Shown here: positions 53,627 through 62,265 of the stretch, one piece after another
How positions within the stretch are numbered: position 1 is the first letter of the stretch
How the letters are laid out: each line of letters begins with the position of its first letter
From: Cryomorphaceae bacterium 1068
GTDB taxonomy: Bacteria > Bacteroidota > Bacteroidia > Flavobacteriales_D > Cryomorphaceae
Direction: 5' to 3'
Assembly: GCA_027214385.1 (NCBI GenBank)
Contig: JAPVXR010000001.1
Location: forward strand, 248,001-312,000
Length of the DNA stretch: 64,000 bases
Notes under the pieces: model-generated
Database searches by the model: none
The model's input: only the letters and a program-made list of their open reading frames with translations
Told to the model about the DNA's origin: nothing
Program-made: the position numbers and the translations under genes

Positions 53627-53792
53627 TGACCAATATCACTTTACCTTTAGGTTGAATTTGAGTATTATTGTAATTGAATTTTGAATCACCTCTGTTGCGA
53701 AAAGCGCGGGTCAAAATTCAAAAGCCTAAATGTTTAGTTTGTTTAATGTTTAACCGAAGAAAGGAGCCCAGCCAGGCTCCTTTCTTTATTTT
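53627..53792 (+). ncRNA. Candidate FNR-controlled small RNA between tRNA-His and the UspA gene
   Basis: No gene fits this 311-nt gap (53505-53815), but it has the parts of a transcription unit: an FNR-type box TGACCAATATCA (53627-53638), a -7-like TATTATTG (53663-53670, one mismatch), and a rightward terminator (GAAAGGAGCC / GGCTCCTTTC at 53759-53784, then TTTATTTT). The tRNA terminator lies upstream, so this second rightward terminator needs its own transcript. The predicted RNA starts about 53677. TTTTGAAT (53679-53686) pairs with ATTCAAAA (53716-53723), placing CACCTC in the loop. No open reading frame longer than a few codons. Single-site evidence; the box alone could occur by chance. Confidence 0.35.
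53759..53792 (+). terminator. Rho-independent terminator, rightward
   Basis: GAAAGGAGCC, loop CAGCCA, GGCTCCTTTC, followed by TTTATTTT. The T tract favours the + strand; in the other direction the tail is TTCGG, so it serves the leftward uspA gene poorly. Confidence 0.8.
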
Positions 53793-53815
53793 GGTCAATA
53801 TGTGTTTCCGAGTTT

Positions 53816-54631
53816 TTAGTCGTTTAGAACCAGAATGGGTAGAGAAGCATTATTGATGATATGCCTGCTTACCGAACTGTGCCAAATGCTTTGAAAGAAA
53901 CCGTAATCATGACGAACAACGACCAATAAAGAAGGATCCTCTTTTTTTATCGTCTCTTCAATTCCCGCCTCTATATTTTCATTGTAAACGAAAGAAAAAG
54001 TCGGATTGACATCGTCAAAATATGCTTCCACTTGCTTTTTATACCCTTCTTCGTCAACTTGCTCTTCAGCCTTTCTGACGTGAAGGAACTTCACTTCAGA
54101 TTTGGTCATCTTAGCAAGTTTCGCAACAAATTCCATGCACCCTGCATCCTCCATTACCTTCATATCGGTTGAAAAAAGAATTCGCTCCATTTCCTTATAA
54201 GGTCGTTCGGCAGGGATGGCGAGGAGGGGCACATTGACATTTCTTGCTGCTGCTGCAGTATTGCTTCCCAGCCACTTTTCCGTGATACCGCTAGCGCCCT
54301 GCGTTCCCATCAAAACTACACTTACATTGTCTTCGCTAGCTCTTCGATTAATCACATCTACTACTGATCCATAAGCCGTGTCGAAGTTGATTTCAACATT
54401 TTTGGCGATTTCCAAGTCCTCAACTCGTTTCTGTAAAATCTCCATTTCTTCTTCAGCGTTCTTTTTCAGAACATCGGTGATATCCACCATTACATTTGAT
54501 CCTGTAGCAGGCATACTATATGCGTGAATGATCTCCAGAGAATTATTTAATATGTCGGCGGCGTGAATCGCGTGAATCAGCGCGTTAAATGCTCCTTCGG
54601 AAAAGTCTGTTGGTACGAGTATCTTTTTCAT
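53816..54631 (-). CDS. Tandem universal stress protein (UspA family)
   Basis: 271 residues from ATG 54631 (MKKILVPTDFSEGAFNAL); the frame upstream to 54712 is not needed. The first half has GTQGASGITEKWLGSNTAA, the Gx2Gx9G(S/T) ATP-binding loop. The second half (RILFSTDMKVM...LLVVVRHDYGFFQSIWHSSVSRHI) lacks the glycines, so one half binds nucleotide and the other is a partner. Promoter: TTG, 20 nt, TATATTTG (54658-54688). Confidence 0.85.
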   Translation of the reverse strand: MKKILVPTDFSEGAFNALIHAIHAADILNNSLEIIHAYSMPATGSNVMVDITDVLKKNAEEEMEILQKRVEDLEIAKNVEINFDTAYGSVVDVINRRASEDNVSVVLMGTQGASGITEKWLGSNTAAAARNVNVPLLAIPAERPYKEMERILFSTDMKVMEDAGCMEFVAKLAKMTKSEVKFLHVRKAEEQVDEEGYKKQVEAYFDDVNPTFSFVYNENIEAGIEETIKKEDPSLLVVVRHDYGFFQSIWHSSVSRHIINNASLPILVLND

Positions 54632-54657
54632 GTTGACTAGTATTGCTAGGTGTTCCT

Positions 54658-54688
54658 CAAATATACTTTGACCTCGCCGATTGGACAA
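54658..54688 (-). promoter_or_regulatory. Promoter of the uspA-like gene
   Basis: Leftward TTG (54688-54686), 20-nt spacer, TATATTTG (54665-54658): full match to both Bacteroidota elements, with the same spacing as the promoter at 62230-62260. Expected leader about 20 nt. Confidence 0.75.
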
Positions 54689-54704
54689 CAAAACCACAAA
54701 AAGA

Positions 54705-54730
54705 AAAACCACTGATTTCTCAGTGGTTTT
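54705..54730 (-). terminator. Terminator of gltA
   Basis: AAAACCACTGA, loop TTTC, TCAGTGGTTTT: an 11-bp perfect stem 22 nt past the gltA stop. On the leftward strand it is followed by TCTTTTT. Confidence 0.9.
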
Positions 54731-54751
54731 ATAATCCGTTGTTTTACTATT

Positions 54752-56038
54752 TTATCTTTTATCGATTGGAACGTAGTCTCTTTTTGTAGCGCCTACATAA
54801 ACTTGTCTCGGTCTTCCGATAGGTTCTTTATTCTCTACCATTTCTCTCCATTGCGCGATCCAACCGGGAAGACGTCCAATAGCGAATAAAACGGTAAACA
54901 TATCAGTAGGAATTCCAATCGCTCTGTAAATAATCCCTGAGTAAAAATCTACATTAGGATACAGACCTCTTTTCACGAAATATTCGTCTTTTAGGGCTAC
55001 TTCTTCCAAATGCTTAGCTATTTCAAGGGCTTTATCGTTAACGCCTAGCTTCGCTAATACATCGTCAGCGGCTTTTTTGATAATCTTAGCCCTCGGGTCA
55101 AAGTTTTTGTAGACACGATGCCCGAAACCCATCAATCTGAAGTCGTCGTCTTTGTCTTTGGCTCTATTGATCCATTTAGTAACGTCTCCTCCGTCTTTCA
55201 TGATCATCTCCAGCATTTCAATAACTGCTTGGTTAGCACCGCCGTGAAGTGGCCCCCATAGCGCAGAAACACCCGCTGAAATAGATGAGTATAAACTAGC
55301 TTGAGAAGAACCAACAATTCTCACGGTACTGGCGCTGCAGTTCTGCTCGTGATCAGCATGTAAGATCAAAAGTTTATTCATAGCATCTACTACTACGGGA
55401 TCCATCTCATATTTTTCCGATGGAACGGCGAACATCATGTGGAGGAAGTTCTGAGTGTAGTCTAAACTATTGTCGGGATAGATGTATGGTAGATTCATGT
55501 TCGACTTATAAGCCAATGCCGCTAGTGTAGGTAGCTTGGCTATCAGTCGAATAATGGTCAAATCAATATCCTCTTTAGAGCGATTCGGGTTCTGAGAATC
55601 AGGATAGAAGGTGCTTAGTGAAGAGACCATAGAAGACAATATTCCCATCGGATGAGAATGGCTGGGAAATGCTTCATAGAAATGCTTCATGTCCTCAGGT
55701 ATGAGGGTGTGATGCGTTACTTCTTCAATGAACTCGTTTTTTTGCTCGGCTGTCGGCAGTTCGCCGCGCAATAGCAAATAAGCTACTTCGAGAAAATCAG
55801 AGTTTTCGGCAAGCTGTTCTATAGGATATCCGCGGTAACGTAATTCTCCTTTTTCTCCATCCAAATAGGTGATCGCAGATTGTGTCGACCCTGTATTTTT
55901 AAATCCCGGATCTATGGTAATGATCCCTGATTGTGCTCGGAGTTTGGAAATATCAATTGCTACCTCATTTTCAGTTCCTCGAACCAGAGGTAGTTCATAC
56001 GTTTTACCATCAACGATGATTTTCGCGGTATCACTCAT
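54752..56038 (-). CDS. gltA: Citrate synthase
   Basis: 428 residues. It condenses acetyl-CoA and oxaloacetate at the entry of the TCA cycle. LHGGANQAVIEML carries the first catalytic histidine, LMGFGHRVYKNFDPRAK the second histidine and arginine, and VDFYSGIIYRAIGIP the catalytic aspartate. The N-terminal beta-hairpin domain (about 1-50) marks the type II hexameric form found in Gram-negatives. Single gene with its own promoter and terminator. Confidence 0.97.
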   Translation of the reverse strand: MSDTAKIIVDGKTYELPLVRGTENEVAIDISKLRAQSGIITIDPGFKNTGSTQSAITYLDGEKGELRYRGYPIEQLAENSDFLEVAYLLLRGELPTAEQKNEFIEEVTHHTLIPEDMKHFYEAFPSHSHPMGILSSMVSSLSTFYPDSQNPNRSKEDIDLTIIRLIAKLPTLAALAYKSNMNLPYIYPDNSLDYTQNFLHMMFAVPSEKYEMDPVVVDAMNKLLILHADHEQNCSASTVRIVGSSQASLYSSISAGVSALWGPLHGGANQAVIEMLEMIMKDGGDVTKWINRAKDKDDDFRLMGFGHRVYKNFDPRAKIIKKAADDVLAKLGVNDKALEIAKHLEEVALKDEYFVKRGLYPNVDFYSGIIYRAIGIPTDMFTVLFAIGRLPGWIAQWREMVENKEPIGRPRQVYVGATKRDYVPIDKR

Positions 56039-56074
56039 TTTATAGATGTCTTTTATAGTTTAGGAAATGGTTCT

Positions 56075-56082
56075 CAAATATA
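56075..56082 (-). promoter_or_regulatory. -7 promoter element of gltA
   Basis: Leftward TATATTTG, a full match to TAnnTTTG, 36 nt before the gltA start. No clear -33 TTG; TTCG lies 17 nt upstream. Confidence 0.55.
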
Positions 56083-56168
56083 CGTGAAAACAGCGGTAAC
56101 GAAGCTATTGTTCTCACAGTTACACTTATTCGTTTAAAAATTCAAACAAGTCTAGCCCGGGCCTTATC

Positions 56169-56705
56169 TTAATTTGAGGAAGTGTATTCTTGAAAGGTTT
56201 GAGTTTTGTAAGCCTCTTCTACTATGAACGAAAGAATAGGCATAATTTGAGGAGTTTTTTGAAAACCCTGAACAGGAGTTACGATTTGGAAATCCTCATT
56301 CATATAAACGATTGTTGGGTAGGCAATTCTTCCGTTGACAGGAGCAATAGCACGAGTAAGATCATGGGTGCTGTTTCTACCTGTTTTGTTGGGGTCGTAC
56401 CCCTCGTTTTTAAAAACTGAACCTTTGAATTCTACTGTTTCAGGGCCTTCGGCATCAAATTTTATAGCGTAGTAATTTTTATTGATGTATTCAACTACAA
56501 TAGGATCTTGAAAAGTAGTTTTATTCATCATTTTACAAGGGCCACACCATTTGGTGTAAACGTCAACCAATACCTTTCTGGGCTCATCAGCCATGCGTTT
56601 TTCGGCTTCCTGCCAAGTGATCCAATCTATCTGGGGTTTGTCTTCTTGCGCAACTAACCAAGAGGTAGCAAGCGTCAGGAATGCGAAGAGCAATAATTTT
56701 CTCAT
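56169..56705 (-). CDS. Periplasmic thioredoxin-family protein
   Basis: 178 residues with a signal peptide (LLLFAFLTLATSWLVAQ). VDVYTKWCGPCKMMNKTTF holds the WCGPC active site, and AYPTIVYM the cis-proline. The length and the DPIVVEYINKNYYAIKFDAEG segment match the thioredoxin_7/DUF255-like secreted group, probably reducing or isomerising envelope disulfides. The promoter TATATTTG (complement of 56741-56748) lies in the gap to the upstream gene. Confidence 0.85.
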   Translation of the reverse strand: MRKLLLFAFLTLATSWLVAQEDKPQIDWITWQEAEKRMADEPRKVLVDVYTKWCGPCKMMNKTTFQDPIVVEYINKNYYAIKFDAEGPETVEFKGSVFKNEGYDPNKTGRNSTHDLTRAIAPVNGRIAYPTIVYMNEDFQIVTPVQGFQKTPQIMPILSFIVEEAYKTQTFQEYTSSN

Positions 56706-56740
56706 TGATAATTTCTTTAAAGAATTGATGCATGGAGCAT

Positions 56741-56748
56741 CAAATATA
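56741..56748 (-). promoter_or_regulatory. -7 promoter element of the thioredoxin gene
   Basis: Leftward TATATTTG, full match to TAnnTTTG, 35 nt before the start codon and 5 nt past the stop of the upstream POT gene. No TTG at the -33 position. Confidence 0.5.
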
Positions 56749-56753
56749 ATGCC

Positions 56754-58358
56754 TTAATGAATTCCGTGCATCCATGTGCGCAGTTTAGGAACGAGAAGCA
56801 ATAGGATCAGAGCCGCTCCCAGGACCACATAGACCCCCCAATTTAAATAAGTGGAGAGGTATATGGCAAGAGTATCGGTAGCTGAAGCGTCTGCAGGAAT
56901 ATCTTCGCTTGCCGTTAATTTACCAATTTCACCAGCAACTTTGTTAGCCAAAGCAATCGATAAAAACCAAGCGCCCATTACGAATCCTACGATTTTTCCC
57001 GGAGACAATTTGGTAATCATAGAAAGTCCAACAGGTGAGAGACTTAATTCTCCTGTTGTGTGTAGTAGGTACATGAAGAAAATGAAGACTACCGGAATCA
57101 TTCCATTGGTTCCAAAGAACATCGCTCCCAATACGACTATTCCAAAACCAAGGCCCAACTGAGTTAAGCCCAGCACGAACTTCATCGGAGTACTGGGCTC
57201 TCTGTCCTTTTTATTTAGTTTAAGCCACATCCATGAAAACACGGGGGCCAGCAACATGATGTATAGCGGATTCAAACTTTGAAAGATCGAAGCCGGTATC
57301 TCATTTCCGAAAATAACCCGATCTACGTTACGGTCAGTAAATAGAGTTAGCGAGCCACCCGCTTGTTCAAACAGCGCCCAAAAGACTGCGTGAAAGACGA
57401 AAAGCACGGCAACTACCCAAATTCGTTGACCTTCTTTCTTGCCTTCATCACCACCGTTTACTTTATCTTTGGCTATAGCCTGAAATCCATACCAAACCAA
57501 ATAAGCCAATATACCCAGAGAGATCACAATCAGAGCTGTAGCCATAATGTTTCCGTAGTTGAGTAACAAAGCACAGACGGGTACAAATACTACCGAGGCG
57601 ATGTAGACAAAAGGAATGGCAGGCAGGCTGGCGATTTTCTTGATGACTCCTTCAGCATCAGGTTTGAGGCCCTTGCCACCAAAAAGCTTTGGTCCTAAGA
57701 TCATGAATGTGATCAAACCAATTCCCATCCCGATACCTGCAAGACCGAAGCCATAGTGCCAATTGATTTGCTCACCAACATAGCCACAAGTAAGGGTAGA
57801 AAGAAAGGCACCAATGTTTACACCCATGTAGAATATGGTGAAAGCTCCGTCTTTACGAGGGTCATCCTTGGTGTAAAATTCTCCGAGGAAACTCGATATG
57901 TTTGGCTTGAAATAAGCGTTACCCACTATGATCAGGGATAAGGCTAAGAAGAATACTGCTAAGCTACCCGGAAGGATGCTGTCTTCTAACGCAAGAGTGA
58001 AGTGTCCAAGCATCATCAGGAGCCCACCAAAAAGAATCGTTTTTCGAAAACCGAAAATTCTGTCGGCCACCAAACCTCCTATAACGGGAAAAAGGTAAAC
58101 CATGGAGGTGTATGATCCATAAATCGCTAATGCTTTTGCATCGGCTAGCTGCTGCCCCATATCAATGAACAAGACCTTTGCCATGTAAAGTGTCAGAAGC
58201 GCTCGCATACCATAATAGGAGAAGCGCTCCCACATTTCTGCACCGAATAAAACGAAGAGAGCGGCAGGGTGAGTTTTCCTATTGGTAAGAATAATGAATG
58301 GCACCCAAAGGAGCACAAATACCCATCCTACAATCAGTATTTTCAGCGTTAAGTCCAT
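56754..58358 (-). CDS. Proton-dependent oligopeptide transporter (POT family), long form
   Basis: 534 residues with about 14 helices. FGAEMWERFSYYGMRALLTLYM holds the ExxER-type motif in helix 1, FTIFYMGVNIGAFLSTLTCG is the PTR2 signature in helix 5, and GELSLSPVGLSMITKLSP is the helix 10 motif. It imports di- and tripeptides with protons. It lies 12 nt after the second POT gene and shares a transcript with the dipeptidyl peptidase upstream. Confidence 0.92.
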   Translation of the reverse strand: MDLTLKILIVGWVFVLLWVPFIILTNRKTHPAALFVLFGAEMWERFSYYGMRALLTLYMAKVLFIDMGQQLADAKALAIYGSYTSMVYLFPVIGGLVADRIFGFRKTILFGGLLMMLGHFTLALEDSILPGSLAVFFLALSLIIVGNAYFKPNISSFLGEFYTKDDPRKDGAFTIFYMGVNIGAFLSTLTCGYVGEQINWHYGFGLAGIGMGIGLITFMILGPKLFGGKGLKPDAEGVIKKIASLPAIPFVYIASVVFVPVCALLLNYGNIMATALIVISLGILAYLVWYGFQAIAKDKVNGGDEGKKEGQRIWVVAVLFVFHAVFWALFEQAGGSLTLFTDRNVDRVIFGNEIPASIFQSLNPLYIMLLAPVFSWMWLKLNKKDREPSTPMKFVLGLTQLGLGFGIVVLGAMFFGTNGMIPVVFIFFMYLLHTTGELSLSPVGLSMITKLSPGKIVGFVMGAWFLSIALANKVAGEIGKLTASEDIPADASATDTLAIYLSTYLNWGVYVVLGAALILLLLVPKLRTWMHGIH

Positions 58359-58370
58359 GGTAGGTTGATT

Positions 58371-59765
58371 TTAGTTTATTCTTTCGTCAGCTAGCTCGAA
58401 GGGTTCTTGTTCCAGGGGATCATGTGCTTTACCTTTTTCTGCTCCATGCGTCAGTCGTTTTAAAGGTTTTAGCAAAGCGATTACTAATAATCCGATTATG
58501 GTGCAGAAAATGGCGATTCCGGTGAATATCTCAAGCTCTCCTGCAGATTGAGACCACTCTCCGAGCATTCCGGCCACCTTATTTCCTAATCCGGTTGCTG
58601 CAAAGTAAGCACCCATCATAAAGGAGGCATATTTTAGTGGAGCCAGCTTTGTAATAAATGATAGCGCTACAGGAGATGCACATAGTTCTCCGACTGTGTG
58701 GAATAGGTATGCTAGCACGAGCCAGTACATAGCTGAGGAACCCTCTGCTTCAAACTGCAATGATGCCGCGGACATGAATAGGAATCCCCAACCCATAATG
58801 ATTACTCCAATACCCATTTTGAATAGGGACGAAGCCTCTTTTCCTTTGTGTTGCCACCAAATCCAAAAGGAAGCAATAGGAACACCCAGTGTGATGATAA
58901 AGAAAGCATTAACTGATTGAAACCAAGATGCCGGGACCGTGAAATCAAGGAACCCGATGAAGAGATCTGTTTTTTGCTTTGTATAGATATTCATTAAGCC
59001 ACCGGCTTGCTCAAACGAACCCCAAAATACGATGATCAGCAGGAACGAGATGAACATTACCTTCATTCTATCTCTTTCAACGCTATTCAACGGTTTATTT
59101 CTGGCCTCAAGCTCTGCGGGGGATAGCGCTGTGGTGGATTCACCAACACCAGTCAGGAATTTTTGGCCCCACATAAACACTGCTTGGCCAAGGAGCATAC
59201 CGATTCCTGCCAGACCAAATCCATAGTGCCATCCGTGATTTTCACCGATATAACCAACAACTAAAGCCGATAGAAAAGCACCGATGTTAATTCCAATATA
59301 GAAAATAGTAAAGCCTTTATCTCTTCGCTCATCTCCCGGAGGGTAGAGACCACCAACCATAGTAGAGATATTTGGCTTCAAGCCACCGACTCCCAGTACA
59401 ATGAGAGCAAGTCCTGCATAGAACGCATAGATGTGATCGACGGCAAGAATTCCATGCCCCGCGCAGAGTAAGAGCCCTCCGATCAGTACGGTTTTCTTTT
59501 GTCCCCAAAAACGGTCAGCAACCCAACCACCTGGAATGGACATCACATATACCAGCATTGTATACCATCCATAAAGTACCAATGCATCGCCTTCGTCCCA
59601 TCCGTATCCGGGATTGTCACCGCTTACCGTAGAAATTAAGTAAAGCACTAAAATAGCGCGCATTCCGTAGTACGAAAAGCGTTCCCAAAGTTCAGTGAAG
59701 AAGAGAATGTAAAGTCCTTTTGGGTGTCCCCAAAGCTCTTCGCGTTTGATTACTGTGTTATCCAT
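58371..59765 (-). CDS. Proton-dependent oligopeptide transporter (POT family), short form
   Basis: 464 residues. FFTELWERFSYYGMRAILVLYL and FTIFYIGINIGAFLSALVVG are the same POT motifs as in the neighbour, and GELCASPVALSFITKLAPL the helix 10 motif, so the two arose by duplication. It is about 70 residues shorter, mainly in the loop after helix 6 and the extra helices of the long form, and still has about 12 helices. Two carriers side by side may differ in peptide range. It begins 7 nt after the peptidase gene. Confidence 0.92.
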   Translation of the reverse strand: MDNTVIKREELWGHPKGLYILFFTELWERFSYYGMRAILVLYLISTVSGDNPGYGWDEGDALVLYGWYTMLVYVMSIPGGWVADRFWGQKKTVLIGGLLLCAGHGILAVDHIYAFYAGLALIVLGVGGLKPNISTMVGGLYPPGDERRDKGFTIFYIGINIGAFLSALVVGYIGENHGWHYGFGLAGIGMLLGQAVFMWGQKFLTGVGESTTALSPAELEARNKPLNSVERDRMKVMFISFLLIIVFWGSFEQAGGLMNIYTKQKTDLFIGFLDFTVPASWFQSVNAFFIITLGVPIASFWIWWQHKGKEASSLFKMGIGVIIMGWGFLFMSAASLQFEAEGSSAMYWLVLAYLFHTVGELCASPVALSFITKLAPLKYASFMMGAYFAATGLGNKVAGMLGEWSQSAGELEIFTGIAIFCTIIGLLVIALLKPLKRLTHGAEKGKAHDPLEQEPFELADERIN

Positions 59766-59772
59766 TTGCTGC

Positions 59773-62022
59773 TTACAGGTTATCCAAAATGAAATTTGTC
59801 ATTTTGGTGTATAGGTGGTAGCGGGTATTTCCGCCGTAGATACTGTGGTTTTTATCGGGGTAAATAAATAAGTCGAATTGCTTATCGGCTTGTACCATTG
59901 CTTCAACCATTTCCATGGTATTTTGCATGTGCACGTTATCGTCAGCAGATCCGTGAATTAGCAGATAATCTCCTTCGAGCAAGTCTACGAAGTTAATCGG
60001 AGAGTTATCGTCATAGCCAGACGGATTTTCCTGTGGTGTGCGCATAAATCTTTCGGTGTAAACCGTGTCGTAAAATCGCCAGTTGGTTACAGGTGCCACT
60101 GCTATGGCCAATTTGAAATACTCGTGGCCTTTGGTTATCGCTAAAGAGCTCATATAACCTCCGTAGCTCCACCCCATCATACCAATTCGATCAGCATCTA
60201 TATAACCTTTCGAACCAAAGTGTTTCGCGGCCGATATCATATCCTCCGTCTCTAGCTTACCCAACTCCATGTAAGTGCTATGCTTGAAATCTCTACCGCG
60301 ATACATAGTGCCACGAGGATCGACTGAAATCACTACTATACCTTGTTGTGCAAGCATTTGGTGCCAAAAATAGTTGCTGCCACCCCAGGCTTTCTCAACC
60401 GTGTTTCGGCCAGGGCCACCATACACCATAAACATAACCGGATATTCTTTGGCCTCATCAAAATTTGGAGGCTTGATCATCCAATAGTTGAGTGCCTCAC
60501 CACTTTCATTTTCGAAAGTGTCAAATTCCTTTGGACTCAGTTTTCTTTCGGCCAATTTCGCTTTCAGCTCATCATTCATTTCCAAATCTCTGACGTGCTT
60601 TCCCTCGTCTGTGAAGAGAGCGATTTGATAAGGCAATTCAGCTCCTGATTCGTAATTGATAAAGTAATCGAAGCTAGTAGAAAAAGCCGCGTCGTTCATA
60701 TTGGCATTGTCTGTGAGCTCATTGAGTTGCTTTCTGTTGTCCTTTTCGGGAACTACTGCTTTATTTGATTTCTTGTACGTTTTGATCGGTTTCTTGAAGT
60801 CAGCGCTGAACACTGCTCTTTGAAGCGGCCCTTCTACAGCAGCCGAAAAGAAGATTTTTCCGTTGCGTTGGTCTACACCATAAAATTCAACTACTTCCCA
60901 TGGGCCCTTGGTCAATTGGGCAACTTCTTTTCCATCCGTGGTGTAGAGATAGATGTGGTTGTAACCATCTTTCTCGCTATTCCAAAAGAAATAATCTCCA
61001 TCCTCAGTAAAAATGAGGTTGTCATTGATTTCTACGTAGGTCTTGCTTTCCTCATGGTAAAACGACTCCGTCGGTATGAGGCTGTTTGAGTTCGCATCGG
61101 TTTTAGCGATCAAGAAATCCAATTCACTTTGATGGCGATTCATTCGCATAATGGCCAACCTATTGTCATTCTCTGTCCATTTTATTCTGGGAATGTATTG
61201 TTCAGCATTGGCATTGATGTCAATTTCTTTTAACTCTCCATCTTTAAGTGAGTATACGAAAATGCGCACCTCCGAATTTTTTTCACCCGCTTTAGGATAT
61301 TTGAATTCAAACTCTTCAGGATATAAACCTGAGTAGATCGCCATCTCGAATTCGGGAACTTCAGATTCGTCAAATCGATAGTATGCGATTTGCTCACCAT
61401 TTGGCGACCAATAAAAACCACGGTGGAAACTAAATTCTTCTTCGTAAACCCAATCTACGGCTCCGTTGATAATTTCATCTTCTTCACCATCTTCAGTGAC
61501 CTGAGTTTCTTCTCCTGATTCAAGATTGTAAATGAAGAGATTATTGTCTCGGACGAAGGCCACTTTGTTTTCAGTAGGGGAGAGGGAAGCAAGTTGCTGC
61601 TTACCTTTTTCGAAATCAGTAATGGGCTGTAGCTCTTTTGATTCGATGGTATAGATGAAGAAATTTGCCCGAGTGGAATGGCGATAGATGCGCTCCTCGT
61701 CAGTAGCCAGAAGTAATTTGCTCTCGTCATTGTTGAAACTGTATGATGAGAATTGGACAGGTTTGCCTTGGTAAAGGAGATTGGTAGATGATACCAAGGT
61801 GTCAATTGCTTCACCCGTATCATATGAATACTTTACTACTTGCCGCCCTTCATCGCTCACTAAACGGGTGTAGTGCAATCCATCGTCGGTACTTCTAAGC
61901 CCCGAAACATATCTAGGGCTGAATTCTCTTGATTTCCAAATATCCTCCAGAGTGATGGGAGCTTGTCCGAAAGCATTGAAAGTGAGGAAGAAAACAGCAA
62001 AGAGGCAGGAGATCCTATTCAT
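59773..62022 (-). CDS. Secreted dipeptidyl peptidase IV (S9B)
   Basis: 749 residues with a signal peptide (CLFAVFFLTFNAFGQ). The N-terminal beta-propeller (about 25-490) contains VDWVYEEEFSF, the double-glutamate motif that grips the peptide N-terminus in DPP-IV. The C-terminal alpha/beta hydrolase has GWSYGGY (S619), D695 (ADDNVH) and H726 (NHSIYGG), a complete triad. It removes Xaa-Pro dipeptides in the periplasm. The next two genes encode peptide carriers, so products are likely taken up directly. First gene of the operon. Confidence 0.95.
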   Translation of the reverse strand: MNRISCLFAVFFLTFNAFGQAPITLEDIWKSREFSPRYVSGLRSTDDGLHYTRLVSDEGRQVVKYSYDTGEAIDTLVSSTNLLYQGKPVQFSSYSFNNDESKLLLATDEERIYRHSTRANFFIYTIESKELQPITDFEKGKQQLASLSPTENKVAFVRDNNLFIYNLESGEETQVTEDGEEDEIINGAVDWVYEEEFSFHRGFYWSPNGEQIAYYRFDESEVPEFEMAIYSGLYPEEFEFKYPKAGEKNSEVRIFVYSLKDGELKEIDINANAEQYIPRIKWTENDNRLAIMRMNRHQSELDFLIAKTDANSNSLIPTESFYHEESKTYVEINDNLIFTEDGDYFFWNSEKDGYNHIYLYTTDGKEVAQLTKGPWEVVEFYGVDQRNGKIFFSAAVEGPLQRAVFSADFKKPIKTYKKSNKAVVPEKDNRKQLNELTDNANMNDAAFSTSFDYFINYESGAELPYQIALFTDEGKHVRDLEMNDELKAKLAERKLSPKEFDTFENESGEALNYWMIKPPNFDEAKEYPVMFMVYGGPGRNTVEKAWGGSNYFWHQMLAQQGIVVISVDPRGTMYRGRDFKHSTYMELGKLETEDMISAAKHFGSKGYIDADRIGMMGWSYGGYMSSLAITKGHEYFKLAIAVAPVTNWRFYDTVYTERFMRTPQENPSGYDDNSPINFVDLLEGDYLLIHGSADDNVHMQNTMEMVEAMVQADKQFDLFIYPDKNHSIYGGNTRYHLYTKMTNFILDNL

Positions 62023-62229
62023 TAAAAGTAACTTACAGAGTATGGGCCCCGAATATAGAAAAAAGCAACAAACCTTTTAATGTGAGAGATCGTTGCCAAT
62101 ATTGTTTTTATTGCCCAATTGAGGACATAAATTGTTCTAAGGGTGTTTTTAAGTGTTTTATAAATCAATGTAAAACAGATTGATGTGGTACCTCAATAGC
62201 TCTGTGAATTATTTTTTTCGTCGATTGAA

Positions 62230-62260
62230 TTGCAAAAGCAAAAAGAATCTGCTATATTTG
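62230..62260 (+). promoter_or_regulatory. Consensus promoter of the intergenic RNA
   Basis: TTG (62230-62232), 20-nt spacer, TATATTTG (62253-62260): full match to the Bacteroidota vegetative promoter. Expected start 62265-62267. It points rightward into a region with no gene. Confidence 0.75.
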
Positions 62261-62265
62261 AGTTA

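Noticed and set aside
53426-53629. A 67-codon frame overlapping tRNA-His
   Set aside because: It begins inside the tRNA and runs through its terminator; no coding signature.
62164-62184. Inverted repeat ATCAAT-N9-ATTGAT
   Set aside because: Six-base AT-rich arms in an AT-rich gap are likely by chance, and no promoter element lies at a suitable distance.
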